DNA from: Echinicola marina
Lineage (GTDB): Bacteria > Bacteroidota > Bacteroidia > Cytophagales > Cyclobacteriaceae
Length of the DNA: 64,000 nucleotides
Reading direction: 5' to 3'
Assembly: GCF_020463795.1 (NCBI RefSeq)
Contig: NZ_CP080025.1
Coordinates: 5,225,001 to 5,289,000, forward strand
Part shown: positions 1 through 7,660 of the stretch, in pieces
How the letters are laid out: each line of letters starts with the position of its first letter
How positions within the stretch are numbered: the stretch's first letter is position 1
Notes under the pieces: generated by a model
What the model was told of the DNA's origin: nothing
Database searches by the model: none
Seen by the model: the letters and a program-made list of their open reading frames with translations, nothing else
Program-made: the position numbers and the translations under genes

Positions 1-7
1 GGGTCTG

Positions 8-40
8 CAAAGGTGAGGAAAATATTTCGTTTTACAACAA
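8..40 (-). promoter_or_regulatory. Minus-strand promoter at the left edge (proximal)
   Basis: Read on the minus strand there is a CACCTTTG box (15 to 8) preceded by TTGTTG (40 to 35), with 19 bases between the boxes. This is close to the Bacteroidota consensus of TTG and TAnnTTTG. Upstream of it, A- and T-tracts (about 45-60) resemble an UP element. The predicted start of transcription falls at about base 1, so the transcribed gene lies outside the window. A-rich upstream tracts of this kind are usual in front of rRNA and tRNA genes in this phylum, so a stable-RNA unit is the likely target, but the gene is not visible. Confidence 0.55.
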
Positions 41-116
41 GACTTTTCAAAATATTTTTCGGAAAGTTATCCAAGGCCCTTTCGGCACCTGCCATCACTT
101 CCGCCTTCCCCCTTTT

Positions 117-155
117 GGGTCTGCAAAGATAAACGCTTTTTCCTTAACGGAAAAA
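117..155 (-). promoter_or_regulatory. Minus-strand promoter at the left edge (middle)
   Basis: The minus strand carries TATCTTTG (131 to 124), a perfect TAnnTTTG box. It is followed by the same GCAGACCC initial sequence seen after the proximal promoter at bases 1-7. The -33 box is weak (TTTTT in place of TTG at the 19-base position). An inverted repeat, TTTTTCC (137-143) and GGAAAAA (149-155) with a 5-base loop, occupies the spacer and could be a regulatory site. The repeated TTTGCAGACCC start, 116 bases from the first copy, argues that both promoters serve the same downstream unit. Confidence 0.5.
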
Positions 156-258
156 CATTTTTTTCAAATTTGTTTTCCCCTACTGGAACACAATCTCTTA
201 CATCAATCTTGGAGGAAAAACCCTCCGCTTTTCAAACCCTGTCCGTCCAACAGGATGA

Positions 259-288
259 CAAAGGTAAGAAAGGTTTTACCTGCTGCAA
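259..288 (-). promoter_or_regulatory. Minus-strand promoter at the left edge (distal)
   Basis: TTG (288 to 286), a 19-base spacer and TACCTTTG (266 to 259) match the Bacteroidota promoter consensus exactly on the minus strand. It reads away from the DUF1080 operon terminator and towards the left edge of the window, in series with the two promoters at 117-155 and 8-40. No reading frame worth calling lies between here and base 1, so the target is off the window. Confidence 0.55.
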
Positions 289-344
289 GGGATTTTACCA
301 AAAATAAAACTCGATTTAGGCTAAAACACTGAAAAGCAACATTA

Positions 345-385
345 AAAAAATAGAACAAAAGAATAAGCCCCGAAACCGGGGCTTA
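345..385 (-). terminator. Rho-independent terminator of the DUF1080 operon
   Basis: A GC-rich hairpin, AAGCCCCG (365-372) against CGGGGCTT (377-384) with a 4-base loop, lies 9 bases past the stop of the last DUF1080 gene. On the minus strand it is followed by a T-rich run (363 down to 345). Confidence 0.85.
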
Positions 386-393
386 AAGCAGGA

Positions 394-1002
394 TTATAAT
401 TTCCTTAATTTGATATTTCTCCACGCAACTTTAATTCCTCCACCGTCGTGGATCTGTAAACAAATCCCTCCTTCTCCTTCTCCAATCTTAGCATCAGAGA
501 AATCAACCATTTCAGTTCCGTTCAACCAGCTAATAACTCTATCTCCTTCAACACGGATCTTCATCTTATTCCACTCACCAAATTTCAAGGCTTTATCTTT
601 TTCCGGATCTGGCTTGATCAACCATCCTCTACCATATGACTCATAGATTCCACCTGTAGCATGACCTGGAGGCGCTACTTCTACCTGCCAGCCTTGCACT
701 TTAGTTCCTTCTACAGTAGAACGAATAAAAACACCACTGTTTCCATCAGCACCTTGCTTAAATTCCAATTCCAATTCAAAATCCTTGAAATCTTCATTCG
801 TACCCAAATAGCCATATCCTTTATCCGGGCCACTTTCACAGATCAAAAGACCATCCTCTACATACCACTTCTCCGTGCCATAAACAGTCCATCCAGATAA
901 ATCCTTACCATTGAACAATTTAATCTTCTTGGCTACCACACCTGCAGCTGTCAAAGCAACCACAATCGGTATAATCAATAAATAACGCTGAATTCTTTTC
1001 AT
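394..1002 (-). CDS. DUF1080 / 3-keto-disaccharide hydrolase-like protein (secreted)
   Basis: A 202-residue protein that begins with a hydrophobic signal segment (residues 5-24) followed by a single DUF1080 (PF06439) beta-sandwich. The motif LFNGKDLSGW near the start, GNSGVFIRS in the middle and the C-terminal VAWRNIKLRKL are typical of the family. Members act on 3-keto-glycosides, produced when a Gfo/Idh/MocA oxidoreductase oxidises carbon 3 of a sugar; this link is from the family, not shown here. The start codon is 2 bases past the stop of the next DUF1080 gene, so the two are co-transcribed with the oxidoreductase upstream. The last residues match those of its neighbour (KNIKIRKL), consistent with tandem duplication and divergence. 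The substrate cannot be named from sequence. Confidence 0.85.
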   Translation of the reverse strand: MKRIQRYLLIIPIVVALTAAGVVAKKIKLFNGKDLSGWTVYGTEKWYVEDGLLICESGPDKGYGYLGTNEDFKDFELELEFKQGADGNSGVFIRSTVEGTKVQGWQVEVAPPGHATGGIYESYGRGWLIKPDPEKDKALKFGEWNKMKIRVEGDRVISWLNGTEMVDFSDAKIGEGEGGICLQIHDGGGIKVAWRNIKLRKL

Positions 1003-1004
1003 TT

Positions 1005-1775
1005 TTATAGTTTTCTAATTTTAATGTTTTTATACCAAGTTTTAGCACCATGGTCCTGCAACCCTATATAACCAGACTTTGCCTCTCCATAATCAGGGTA
1101 ATCTTTCCACTTACCTTCAGACTTTCTTTGCTTCCAGTCATCAGACCAAGGATCAAAAGAAACGGTTTTCTTACCATTCAAGAAATACTCCGCCTTGTCT
1201 TCAGTAAAAACAATTCTGGTAGTATTCCATTCACCAGCAGGCTTTACAGCACCTTCAAAATCCGGAGTATACATACCGTAATCAGCACCGATTGATTGCC
1301 ACATCTCTAATTTTTGAGGAAAACCGATTTGATCAATCACCTGATATTCCGGAGCTGTATAATAAGGTGCCTTATGTTTTTCTTCGTCCACAATATGGTA
1401 GAAGATACCACTATTACCTCCCTCAGCAATTTTCCATTCCAATTTCAACTCAAATTCACCGAATTCCTCAGCACCATACACCACGTCTCCTCCAATATCA
1501 CCGCCTTTTCCAAGTGCTACAAACAATTCATCTTCAATTATCCATCCAGCAGGCAATTCTTTGGCTGCATATCCCCTCCAACCCTCTGCACTTTTTCCAT
1601 CAAACAACAATTGCCATCCTTCAGACTTTTCTTCTTCCGTCAAGGCATTTACTGCAGCGACTTCTTCCGTAACTGCTACTTCAACAACTTCAGCTTCAGT
1701 GGCACTTTCTTTACCACCTCCGCATGCAGACAATACTGCTGCAAGGGCAAAAATACTTAGTGTTTTCTTTTTCAT
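1005..1775 (-). CDS. DUF1080 lipoprotein (3-keto-disaccharide hydrolase-like)
   Basis: A 256-residue protein with a type II signal peptide: the lipobox LSAC puts the lipidated cysteine at residue 18, followed by GGG. An acidic, Ala/Glu/Val-rich linker (about 23-50) leads into a DUF1080 domain containing LLFDGKSAEGWRG, GGNSGIFYHI and the C-terminal IGLQDHGAKTWYKNIKIRKL. It should sit on the periplasmic or outer-surface leaflet. It lies 12 bases after the Gfo/Idh/MocA gene and 2 bases before a second DUF1080 gene, in one operon. Family knowledge suggests cleavage or elimination of oxidised (3-keto) glycosides. The two DUF1080 proteins differ in length and anchoring, which may give different substrates or locations. 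Confidence 0.87.
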   Translation of the reverse strand: MKKKTLSIFALAAVLSACGGGKESATEAEVVEVAVTEEVAAVNALTEEEKSEGWQLLFDGKSAEGWRGYAAKELPAGWIIEDELFVALGKGGDIGGDVVYGAEEFGEFELKLEWKIAEGGNSGIFYHIVDEEKHKAPYYTAPEYQVIDQIGFPQKLEMWQSIGADYGMYTPDFEGAVKPAGEWNTTRIVFTEDKAEYFLNGKKTVSFDPWSDDWKQRKSEGKWKDYPDYGEAKSGYIGLQDHGAKTWYKNIKIRKL

Positions 1776-1787
1776 ATTTAATTGAGT

Positions 1788-3134
1788 TTAAACTATTTTC
1801 ATATTTACTGGATCCCATTTGATAAACTTATCCTCAAACAAGCTATCATTACAAAGTAAAGCCGGAGCAGCTGCCCTAAAGCCAAATACGGGATCCTCCA
1901 CTACCGTGCCACCATTCCTGATCGCGCCAAAGAAATTAGAAAAATGATCATAATGAGCTCCCTTATATTCTTTTTCTGCTTTGTAAACCATCTCCCTTGG
2001 CGGAACTATTTCAGCCCTCTTCTCTTCAACGTCCCCGTTAAGCCTTGCCTGAGCTGCTAAAAACGGATCATCACCCACATCATTGCTGTTAAGCTTTACT
2101 ACCACTTCTTCCCATTTCACATCCATGGACCCCTTTGTCCCCACAATTCTAAGATAGGTAGTCCCACTGGTACCATCCTTAAAATTACATCTTAATGAAA
2201 GATTAAAACCAGGATGCTGCTCGGATTCGGGATAATCAAATGTACCTAATAATACATCCGGCACCTCACGACCATCTTTCCAATATCTCAATCCTCCCAT
2301 AGAGGAAATCTTGGTAGGCCCTAAGGAATTTGTAATATAATGTAAGCTCGAAAACAAGTGAACAAACAAATCACCAGACATACCTGTACCATAATCCCTG
2401 TAGTTTCTCCATCTAAAGAACCTCAACGGATCCCAATCTCTCTTTTTGGTGTTGGAAACAAACTTATCCCAGTCTACAGTGGATTCATCTCCATCTTCAG
2501 GCACATGATACTGCCATGCACCTGCAGCTGAATTTCTAGCCCAGAAACCTTCTGCATAAATTATATCGCCAATTGCCCCCTCAGCCAATAACTCCCGGGC
2601 TTTTTCATTCCCCAATGACGAAAGCCCCTGACTTCCCACCATAAATATCTTGCCTGATTTCTTCCATGCATCAATAACCTCATGGCCTTCCTCTACTGAA
2701 TGTACCATTGGTTTTTCACAGTAGACATGTTTTCCTGCTTTCAATGCGTCTATACTGATCTGTTTGTGCCAATGATCTGGGGTTCCGATAATCACCGCAT
2801 CAATATCTTTACGCTTCAGGATATCTTTATAATCCATGGTAGTGTATAAATGATCACCCCATTTCTTTTTGGCACTTTCTAACCTTCCTTGGTAAAGGTC
2901 ACAAACAGCTAACATCTTTACATTAGGAGTTTGAAGCGCTGTATTCATATCTTCGGTTCCCATTCCACCAGCACCAATTAACGCTACATTAATAGTCTTC
3001 CCGGCAAAATCCTCCCCAGCTCTTTTAATGATGTCAAACTTTTTATTTTCCTCAGCGAAAACCATAGGTGCCACTGCAGCAGAAGCCCCAGCCAACCCTA
3101 GCTTCTTGAGGAAAAACCTTCTATTATTCTTCAT
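1788..3134 (-). CDS. Gfo/Idh/MocA family oxidoreductase with Tat signal
   Basis: A 448-residue NAD(P)-type sugar oxidoreductase. The N-terminus has a twin-arginine signal (RRFFLKK at residues 5-11, then a hydrophobic Ala-rich stretch ending near AEE), so it is exported folded with its cofactor. The Rossmann fold shows GAGGMG (54-59), and the family signature EKP lies at 140-142; the remainder fits the GFO_IDH_MocA C-terminal domain. It is the first gene of the operon with the two DUF1080 genes. The likely role is oxidation of a sugar, for example at carbon 3, so that the DUF1080 partner can release it. The length (about 450) is usual for the Tat-exported subgroup in Bacteroidota. The exact sugar is unknown. 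Confidence 0.9.
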   Translation of the reverse strand: MKNNRRFFLKKLGLAGASAAVAPMVFAEENKKFDIIKRAGEDFAGKTINVALIGAGGMGTEDMNTALQTPNVKMLAVCDLYQGRLESAKKKWGDHLYTTMDYKDILKRKDIDAVIIGTPDHWHKQISIDALKAGKHVYCEKPMVHSVEEGHEVIDAWKKSGKIFMVGSQGLSSLGNEKARELLAEGAIGDIIYAEGFWARNSAAGAWQYHVPEDGDESTVDWDKFVSNTKKRDWDPLRFFRWRNYRDYGTGMSGDLFVHLFSSLHYITNSLGPTKISSMGGLRYWKDGREVPDVLLGTFDYPESEQHPGFNLSLRCNFKDGTSGTTYLRIVGTKGSMDVKWEEVVVKLNSNDVGDDPFLAAQARLNGDVEEKRAEIVPPREMVYKAEKEYKGAHYDHFSNFFGAIRNGGTVVEDPVFGFRAAAPALLCNDSLFEDKFIKWDPVNMKIV

Positions 3135-3977
3135 GAGACATATTATTTAAAATCTAAGGACATAAATATAATATTTTCACATATATATTTTAAGTTATAC
3201 TATTTTTTTTATTAATATATCTTTCCAATGGTTACATTCAGTGATGACCGTGAGTGTGTTATAGCACTACTTATAAAAGTATATAGCATTAGCTTCTTAT
3301 AAGTTAACCACTGCGTCATTTAATCCGGAATTAAATACTATTTGAAAAGCTTGAAAAATAGTTGATCACTGAAATGCACAAGATTAAATCACATAAAAAT
3401 CCTCCCACCTTTAACTCTACACAATTAATAGCAAAAAGATCCTAACAGCTCAAACCTGAGGTCCTTATTATTTATTTTGTCCGATGATCCGCTATGGTGC
3501 CAGTAGCAGTTACAAACCAAACCAATCAGCTCCTTAATGGTTGGAAAAATATTGACCTATCTCCATAACAGAAAGAAGAGAGCTTAAGCTGCATCTAGCT
3601 AAAATACTGAATGGTATGTTTCCTAACTTTGCTAGGACTTAAGGTGTAGATTTCCCTAAGTTCCTATTAAGAAAAACACAGCTAAAACACGGGATAAACA
3701 CGGCTTAACTAGGGGTTAAATACGGGTTAAACCATGAACGTTAAAAATGTTAAATTCAATCAATATGGACCAATTTCACACCAGTCACTTGACAGTCAAG
3801 AGATTTCCCATTGATTCCACGGATATACCGAGCGGACAGATAGGTATAATCAATCATTTCTGTTAGAGCCGTACTATTTGGAGATAATGTTTTGAAGTGT
3901 AAAATATACTGGTCTAGTAGAGGAAATATAACTTATATTAAAAGATTCAAATAATTGTAAAATTAAGTCAAATGGAC
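3135..3977. other. Intergenic region, 843 bp, with repeats but no gene seen
   Basis: AT-rich stretch between the Gfo/Idh/MocA operon and the XRE-S24 gene, both on the minus strand. No credible reading frame or RNA gene was found. It contains an inverted repeat ACTTATAA (3269-3276) and TTATAAGT (3297-3304), a run of about 11-bp direct repeats (3683-3745, listed separately) and a palindrome CTTGAC-A-GTCAAG (3788-3800). Confidence 0.6.
3683..3745. repeat. Degenerate about 11-bp direct repeats (TTAAACACGGG-like)
   Basis: Units beginning TAAA/TTAA and ending in CGGG or similar start at 3683, 3695, 3705, 3716, 3727 and 3741, a spacing of 10-14 bases, mostly 11. Examples are TAAACACGGC and TTAAATACGGG. 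The spacing is close to one helical turn and not a multiple of three, so it does not look like protein repeats. It could be a phased protein-binding array or a decayed simple repeat. Confidence 0.5.
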
Positions 3978-4745
3978 TTATTTACTTGGCAAAATAGCGT
4001 GTTTCAAGTCAGCAATCATGGCAGCTATATCTTCCAGTGAGGTTGTTTTGGACTTGTCCTTCGGATTAGGAAAATCGGTGCTAATAAACGCTTTAGCCTC
4101 CCAAACTTCCCTTACATCCTCTCCAGGGATCTCATATGGCTTGTAAAAATCGTTATCAGAAACCAGGAATAGCTTACCATTCTCTTCTAAGTAGTTAAAA
4201 ACTCTTTTATAAACAACTCCTTCCGTGTCAGTGACCAATATATAGGTGTTTCCACTTTTGATATCCGTCAGTTGTTCCACATAAGCCCCGATCACCACAG
4301 TACCAGAAGGCAAGGGAAGCATACTATCACCTTTGATTTCGAAAGCACGGTAAGTAACATTCTTATTCAAATTAGGCAAATGGAATTGGGGCAATTGCTG
4401 CATATATTCAGGATCTGCATATCCATTCAAATAACCTGCTGATGCTTTTTGAGGGACCATGGTGATATTTTCATTTTCCTCTTGGTCCAAAGATACAGTC
4501 AGGATCTTGATTTCCTTTTTCTGGGTTGCTCTCCTGCCCTTCTCCTCAATATCATGATACAATAGTTCATCCAAGGAAACAGAAAAAATATCCCCTATTA
4601 ATTTTAATGTAGTCAGCTTTGGCTCAGACCTTCCGTCCTCATATGCGGATATCATTGTACGTTTTATCCCCAATTGATCAGAAAGATTTTCTTGGGTCAT
4701 TTGCTTGGACTTCCTGAGATATTTTAAGTTTTTCCCTAAAACCAT
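3978..4745 (-). CDS. XRE-S24 self-cleaving repressor (LexA/CI-like)
   Basis: A 255-residue regulator with two domains. An XRE helix-turn-helix covers residues about 4-62 (MTQENLSDQLGIKRTMISAYEDG), and an S24 peptidase domain covers about 95-230. The serine of GDSM (S141) and the lysine of VYKRV (K180) fit the catalytic dyad, and an Ala-Gly pair in KASAGYL (A103-G104) lies where LexA and CI proteins cut themselves. All three elements needed for autocleavage are present, so induction by RecA filaments is plausible, though a chemical signal cannot be excluded. It lies 10 bases after a small gene of unknown function, in one transcript. Inverted repeats in the upstream promoter (5053-5067 and 5095-5115) are good candidates for its own operators. 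No DNA-repair or phage genes are adjacent. Confidence 0.88.
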   Translation of the reverse strand: MVLGKNLKYLRKSKQMTQENLSDQLGIKRTMISAYEDGRSEPKLTTLKLIGDIFSVSLDELLYHDIEEKGRRATQKKEIKILTVSLDQEENENITMVPQKASAGYLNGYADPEYMQQLPQFHLPNLNKNVTYRAFEIKGDSMLPLPSGTVVIGAYVEQLTDIKSGNTYILVTDTEGVVYKRVFNYLEENGKLFLVSDNDFYKPYEIPGEDVREVWEAKAFISTDFPNPKDKSKTTSLEDIAAMIADLKHAILPSK

Positions 4746-4755
4746 TGTCTACGAA

Positions 4756-5013
4756 TTATGCACTGTAAAGATAAAAATTATGATCGTCCCTCCAGTTATT
4801 TTTAAAGGAAAAACGATTGAGATCCATCCTTGATCTTTCCATCATTTCTATCCTTTCTCGTATTTCCTGAATCACATCCCCAACAGCCCTGTTACCAGTA
4901 ACTAACAAATAACCATATTTTGGATGAGCCTCATCATCTACATAAAATTTCACCTGATGGTTTCCCGAAGCTAACTGCTTACTTACGATCCTGATTTTTG
5001 CTGAAGTTGTCAT
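4756..5013 (-). CDS. Small hypothetical protein paired with the XRE-S24 repressor
   Basis: An 85-residue protein that I do not recognise. It has no signal peptide or membrane segment. Residues 5-40 look like alternating beta strands (KIRIVSKQLASGNHQVKFYVDDE, KYGYLLVTG), followed by a helix rich in Glu, Arg and Met (about 46-66), then an aromatic tail. It is the first gene in the transcript with the S24 repressor (10-base gap). The position, directly behind the presumed operators and ahead of the repressor, suggests that it modulates the repressor or is its co-regulated output. The start ATG is well placed about 25 bases after the predicted TACCTTAG box. Confidence 0.7.
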   Translation of the reverse strand: MTTSAKIRIVSKQLASGNHQVKFYVDDEAHPKYGYLLVTGNRAVGDVIQEIRERIEMMERSRMDLNRFSFKNNWRDDHNFYLYSA

Positions 5014-5038
5014 ATTCTATTCCTTTAATTTACTTTCA

Positions 5039-5069
5039 CTAAGGTAGCGTATGTTTATTAAATAAACAA
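5039..5069 (-). promoter_or_regulatory. Promoter of the XRE-S24 operon with overlapping palindrome
   Basis: On the minus strand TTG (5069 to 5067), a 20-base spacer and TACCTTAG (5046 to 5039) form a near-consensus Bacteroidota promoter. A palindrome, GTTTATT-A-AATAAAC (5053-5067), fills the spacer and touches the -33 box. A repressor bound there would block transcription, which fits autoregulation. Confidence 0.5.
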
Positions 5070-5094
5070 TACAGGGTTATTTATAAACACTAAA

Positions 5095-5115
5095 TTGAGA
5101 CATTAATTGTCTCAA
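5095..5115. promoter_or_regulatory. Perfect inverted repeat, candidate operator
   Basis: TTGAGACA (5095-5102) and TGTCTCAA (5108-5115) are exact reverse complements with a 5-base spacer. The site lies about 26 bases upstream of the predicted -33 box of the XRE-S24 operon and about 180 bases before the divergent TonB receptor gene. Its size and symmetry suit a dimeric XRE or S24 repressor. Binding is inferred, not shown. Confidence 0.5.
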
Positions 5116-5291
5116 AAATAAAAAAACAAACTATTATGGTGCATCAATATGACATCCACAGTTTCTTACCCTTCCTCCTCCTAAAGTATTTAGCCGAAAA
5201 TCAGTTTATTCGTCCATTAATCTAAAATCTTATCATAAACCCAACACTTTGAGGCCTATATCAGTTGATATATTATAAACCAAAGAACCAA

Positions 5292-7619
5292 ATGAACCTA
5301 TCTAGATCAATTTTTACGATTTTACTTTTCACTATCACGATGAGCTTACAGGCGCAAATAAGTCTGAAAGGGAGGATTGTTGATAATAATACCGATGAAC
5401 CATTACTTTTTGCCCAAGTCGCACTTTTTGAAGCGGGGACAGACAATAATATTACACACACACAGTCTGATGAAGATGGCTACTTCCAACTGGCAACTGA
5501 AAAAGGTAATTATGATGTTAAGATATTCCTTATTGGCTTTGAAGATAAAATACTAGATGATATAGACCTCCAAGCCAATAAAGATTTGGGGAAAATCACG
5601 CTCGTATCAGAAAACCAACAATTAAACGAGGTTGTAGTCAAGTCCAGTTCTATCCCTATGCGTACTGATGTAGAGGGAATTGTCATTACCCCAGAAAACA
5701 ATTTGGCCAATATTGGAGGAACCTTATTGGACCTACTGCGAAACACACCTTCAGTGAGTGTATCTGAGGATGGGTCCATCTCCCTAAGAGGAAGCTCTGC
5801 CACCAATGTTCTCATCAATGGCAGAAACTCTTCCTTGACAAAAAACTTGGATCAAATTCCGGCCAGTGCCATAGACCAAGTAAAGATCATCAATAATCCG
5901 AACGCAAGATATGATGCAGAAGCAGAAGGTGGCGTGATCAATATTATCCTGAAGAAGGGTGAAAATATGGGTACACATGGAGGAGCCGAAATCACTTATG
6001 GCACCAGAGATCGCTTAAACACAGGAGCTAGAATCAACCATACCACTGCCAAATTCAACGTTTATGCAGGTTATAACTACCGTAATTGGAAAGGTGTTGG
6101 AAATAGGTCTGTATTCAGGGAAATCTTTGAAGACAATGAATTGCTCAATCAAAACACAGCTTCCAGTGACAAACGGGTCAATCACAACCTCAACTATGGC
6201 GCTGATTATTATTTTGGCAAAAATTCCTTAAGCTACCAAGGTGTGTATTTTACTGGAGATGATTATGACAACAGGACGCTGTATTCCCAATTAACGGAGA
6301 AACCTACAGGGGACACTATCTTGGAATATATTAGAAAAAACAGCGAATCGGAAGCCGATGATGGATATGACAATGCTATGATTTATGAGAGGACCTTTGA
6401 TGACAAAAACAGGGAGTTTAAGATAAGCGTCAATAACTCCTACCAAAACCAATACAAAATCCAAAATATCGACATCTACAGGGATGCTTCAGAGGTCGTT
6501 CCAGAAAATCTCAATGGCAGACAGCAGGCCCTTACAGATGAAAAAAGGTACACTACCGTAGCCCAGGCTGATTATGTTCATCCCATTAATGAAAAGGTAA
6601 AACTGGAGATGGGGCTTAAATCTACTTTTAGAAAATTTGACAATGACTATAAGTTCTATGAGTTTTCGGAAAGCGAAAATGACTTTGTAGAAAATCCTGA
6701 TGTGAGTAATCACTTCCTTTACAAAGACAGGATTCAGGCAGCCTATTTTATCTATTCCAGAAGTTCAGAGAAATTTGACTACACACTGGGCACCAGAGCT
6801 GAACACACCCATGTGGAAGGACTATTATATAATACCAATGAACTTAATAAACAGGATTATCTCAATCTCTTTCCCAGTATTCAAACACTATATAAACTAG
6901 ATGACAAAAACTCCTTTAAATTCACCTATAGTCGCCGTATAGATAGACCAACAGCCTGGAGACTAAACCCATTTCCTGATATTACCGATTCGCTCAGCGT
7001 CCGAAGAGGTAATCCTGAGTTAGCACCAGAAATGATTGATTCCTTTGAAATTGGTCATATGGTCAACTTCGAAAACTCCAGTTTGACGACCAATCTGTTT
7101 TACAGACATACCAACGGTGTATTGGATTATATCACGGTAATTGAGGATGGAATTTCATATATGCAACCAGAAAATCTAAATTCTGGTACTGCTTACGGAG
7201 TAGAATTCATTGGAATTGCAGACATTACCGATTGGTGGAATATAAATGGTAGTATATCTGCATTTTACACCAAAGTAGACGGTTCCAATATAGGAGAAGA
7301 ATTTGTCAGCGATGGTTTTATGTTGGTTTCAAAAATCACAAGTAGCTTCAAATTACCATATGGATTGAATTTACAATTAGTAGGGGACTATGAATCTCCT
7401 GAAGTGGAAGCACAAGGAAAAGATTATGCTCGCTACAGTATGGATGCTACCTTGCTAAAGAATTTCTTTGAAGAAAAAGGAAGTCTATCCCTAAGTGTTA
7501 GAGATGTTTTCAATACCGCTAATTTTGGTGGCTATAACCGATCAAACCAGTTTTACCAAGAATTTAGAAACAATTGGGAAACTAGGATATTACTGATTAG
7601 TGCCAGATATAATTTTTAA
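5292..7619 (+). CDS. TonB-dependent outer-membrane receptor, carboxypeptidase-regulatory N-domain
   Basis: A 775-residue outer-membrane protein. The start at 5292 (ATG) is preferred over an in-frame TTG at 5265 because it opens directly into a signal peptide (MNLSRSIFTILLF, ending LQAQ). A CarboxypepD_reg-like domain follows (SLKGRIVDNNTDEPLLFAQV), then a plug domain (about 115-225, with LRGSSATNVLINGR) and a C-terminal barrel of the OMP_b-brl_3 type ending in an aromatic residue (SARYNF). There is no SusD partner, so it is a lone receptor; substrates of this subgroup include metal complexes, peptides and other compounds and cannot be named here. It diverges from the XRE-S24 operon and has its own terminator. 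Confidence 0.88.
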   Translation: MNLSRSIFTILLFTITMSLQAQISLKGRIVDNNTDEPLLFAQVALFEAGTDNNITHTQSDEDGYFQLATEKGNYDVKIFLIGFEDKILDDIDLQANKDLGKITLVSENQQLNEVVVKSSSIPMRTDVEGIVITPENNLANIGGTLLDLLRNTPSVSVSEDGSISLRGSSATNVLINGRNSSLTKNLDQIPASAIDQVKIINNPNARYDAEAEGGVINIILKKGENMGTHGGAEITYGTRDRLNTGARINHTTAKFNVYAGYNYRNWKGVGNRSVFREIFEDNELLNQNTASSDKRVNHNLNYGADYYFGKNSLSYQGVYFTGDDYDNRTLYSQLTEKPTGDTILEYIRKNSESEADDGYDNAMIYERTFDDKNREFKISVNNSYQNQYKIQNIDIYRDASEVVPENLNGRQQALTDEKRYTTVAQADYVHPINEKVKLEMGLKSTFRKFDNDYKFYEFSESENDFVENPDVSNHFLYKDRIQAAYFIYSRSSEKFDYTLGTRAEHTHVEGLLYNTNELNKQDYLNLFPSIQTLYKLDDKNSFKFTYSRRIDRPTAWRLNPFPDITDSLSVRRGNPELAPEMIDSFEIGHMVNFENSSLTTNLFYRHTNGVLDYITVIEDGISYMQPENLNSGTAYGVEFIGIADITDWWNINGSISAFYTKVDGSNIGEEFVSDGFMLVSKITSSFKLPYGLNLQLVGDYESPEVEAQGKDYARYSMDATLLKNFFEEKGSLSLSVRDVFNTANFGGYNRSNQFYQEFRNNWETRILLISARYNF

Positions 7620-7625
7620 AATATA

Positions 7626-7657
7626 AAAGCCGGTCATTTTTGAGACCGGCTTTTTTT
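7626..7657. terminator. Bidirectional terminator between the TonB receptor and tex
   Basis: AAAGCCGGTC (7626-7635) pairs with GACCGGCTTT (7644-7653) around an 8-base loop. Seven T follow on the plus strand, and an AT-rich tail with short T runs follows on the minus strand, so it can serve both convergent genes. Confidence 0.88.
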
Positions 7658-7660
7658 GGA

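Noticed and set aside
1-300. A tRNA, rRNA or CRISPR array at the left edge
   Set aside because: Only promoter-like boxes are visible; no tRNA T-loop, rRNA core or regular repeat-spacer pattern was found here or elsewhere in the window.
3964-3980. Weak hairpin TAAGTC/GACTTA at the XRE-S24 stop as a terminator
   Set aside because: Only six base pairs, mostly A-T, and a broken T-run; too weak to call.
5265-5291. Start of the TonB receptor at a TTG codon
   Set aside because: The nine added residues precede a standard signal peptide that begins at the ATG at 5292.
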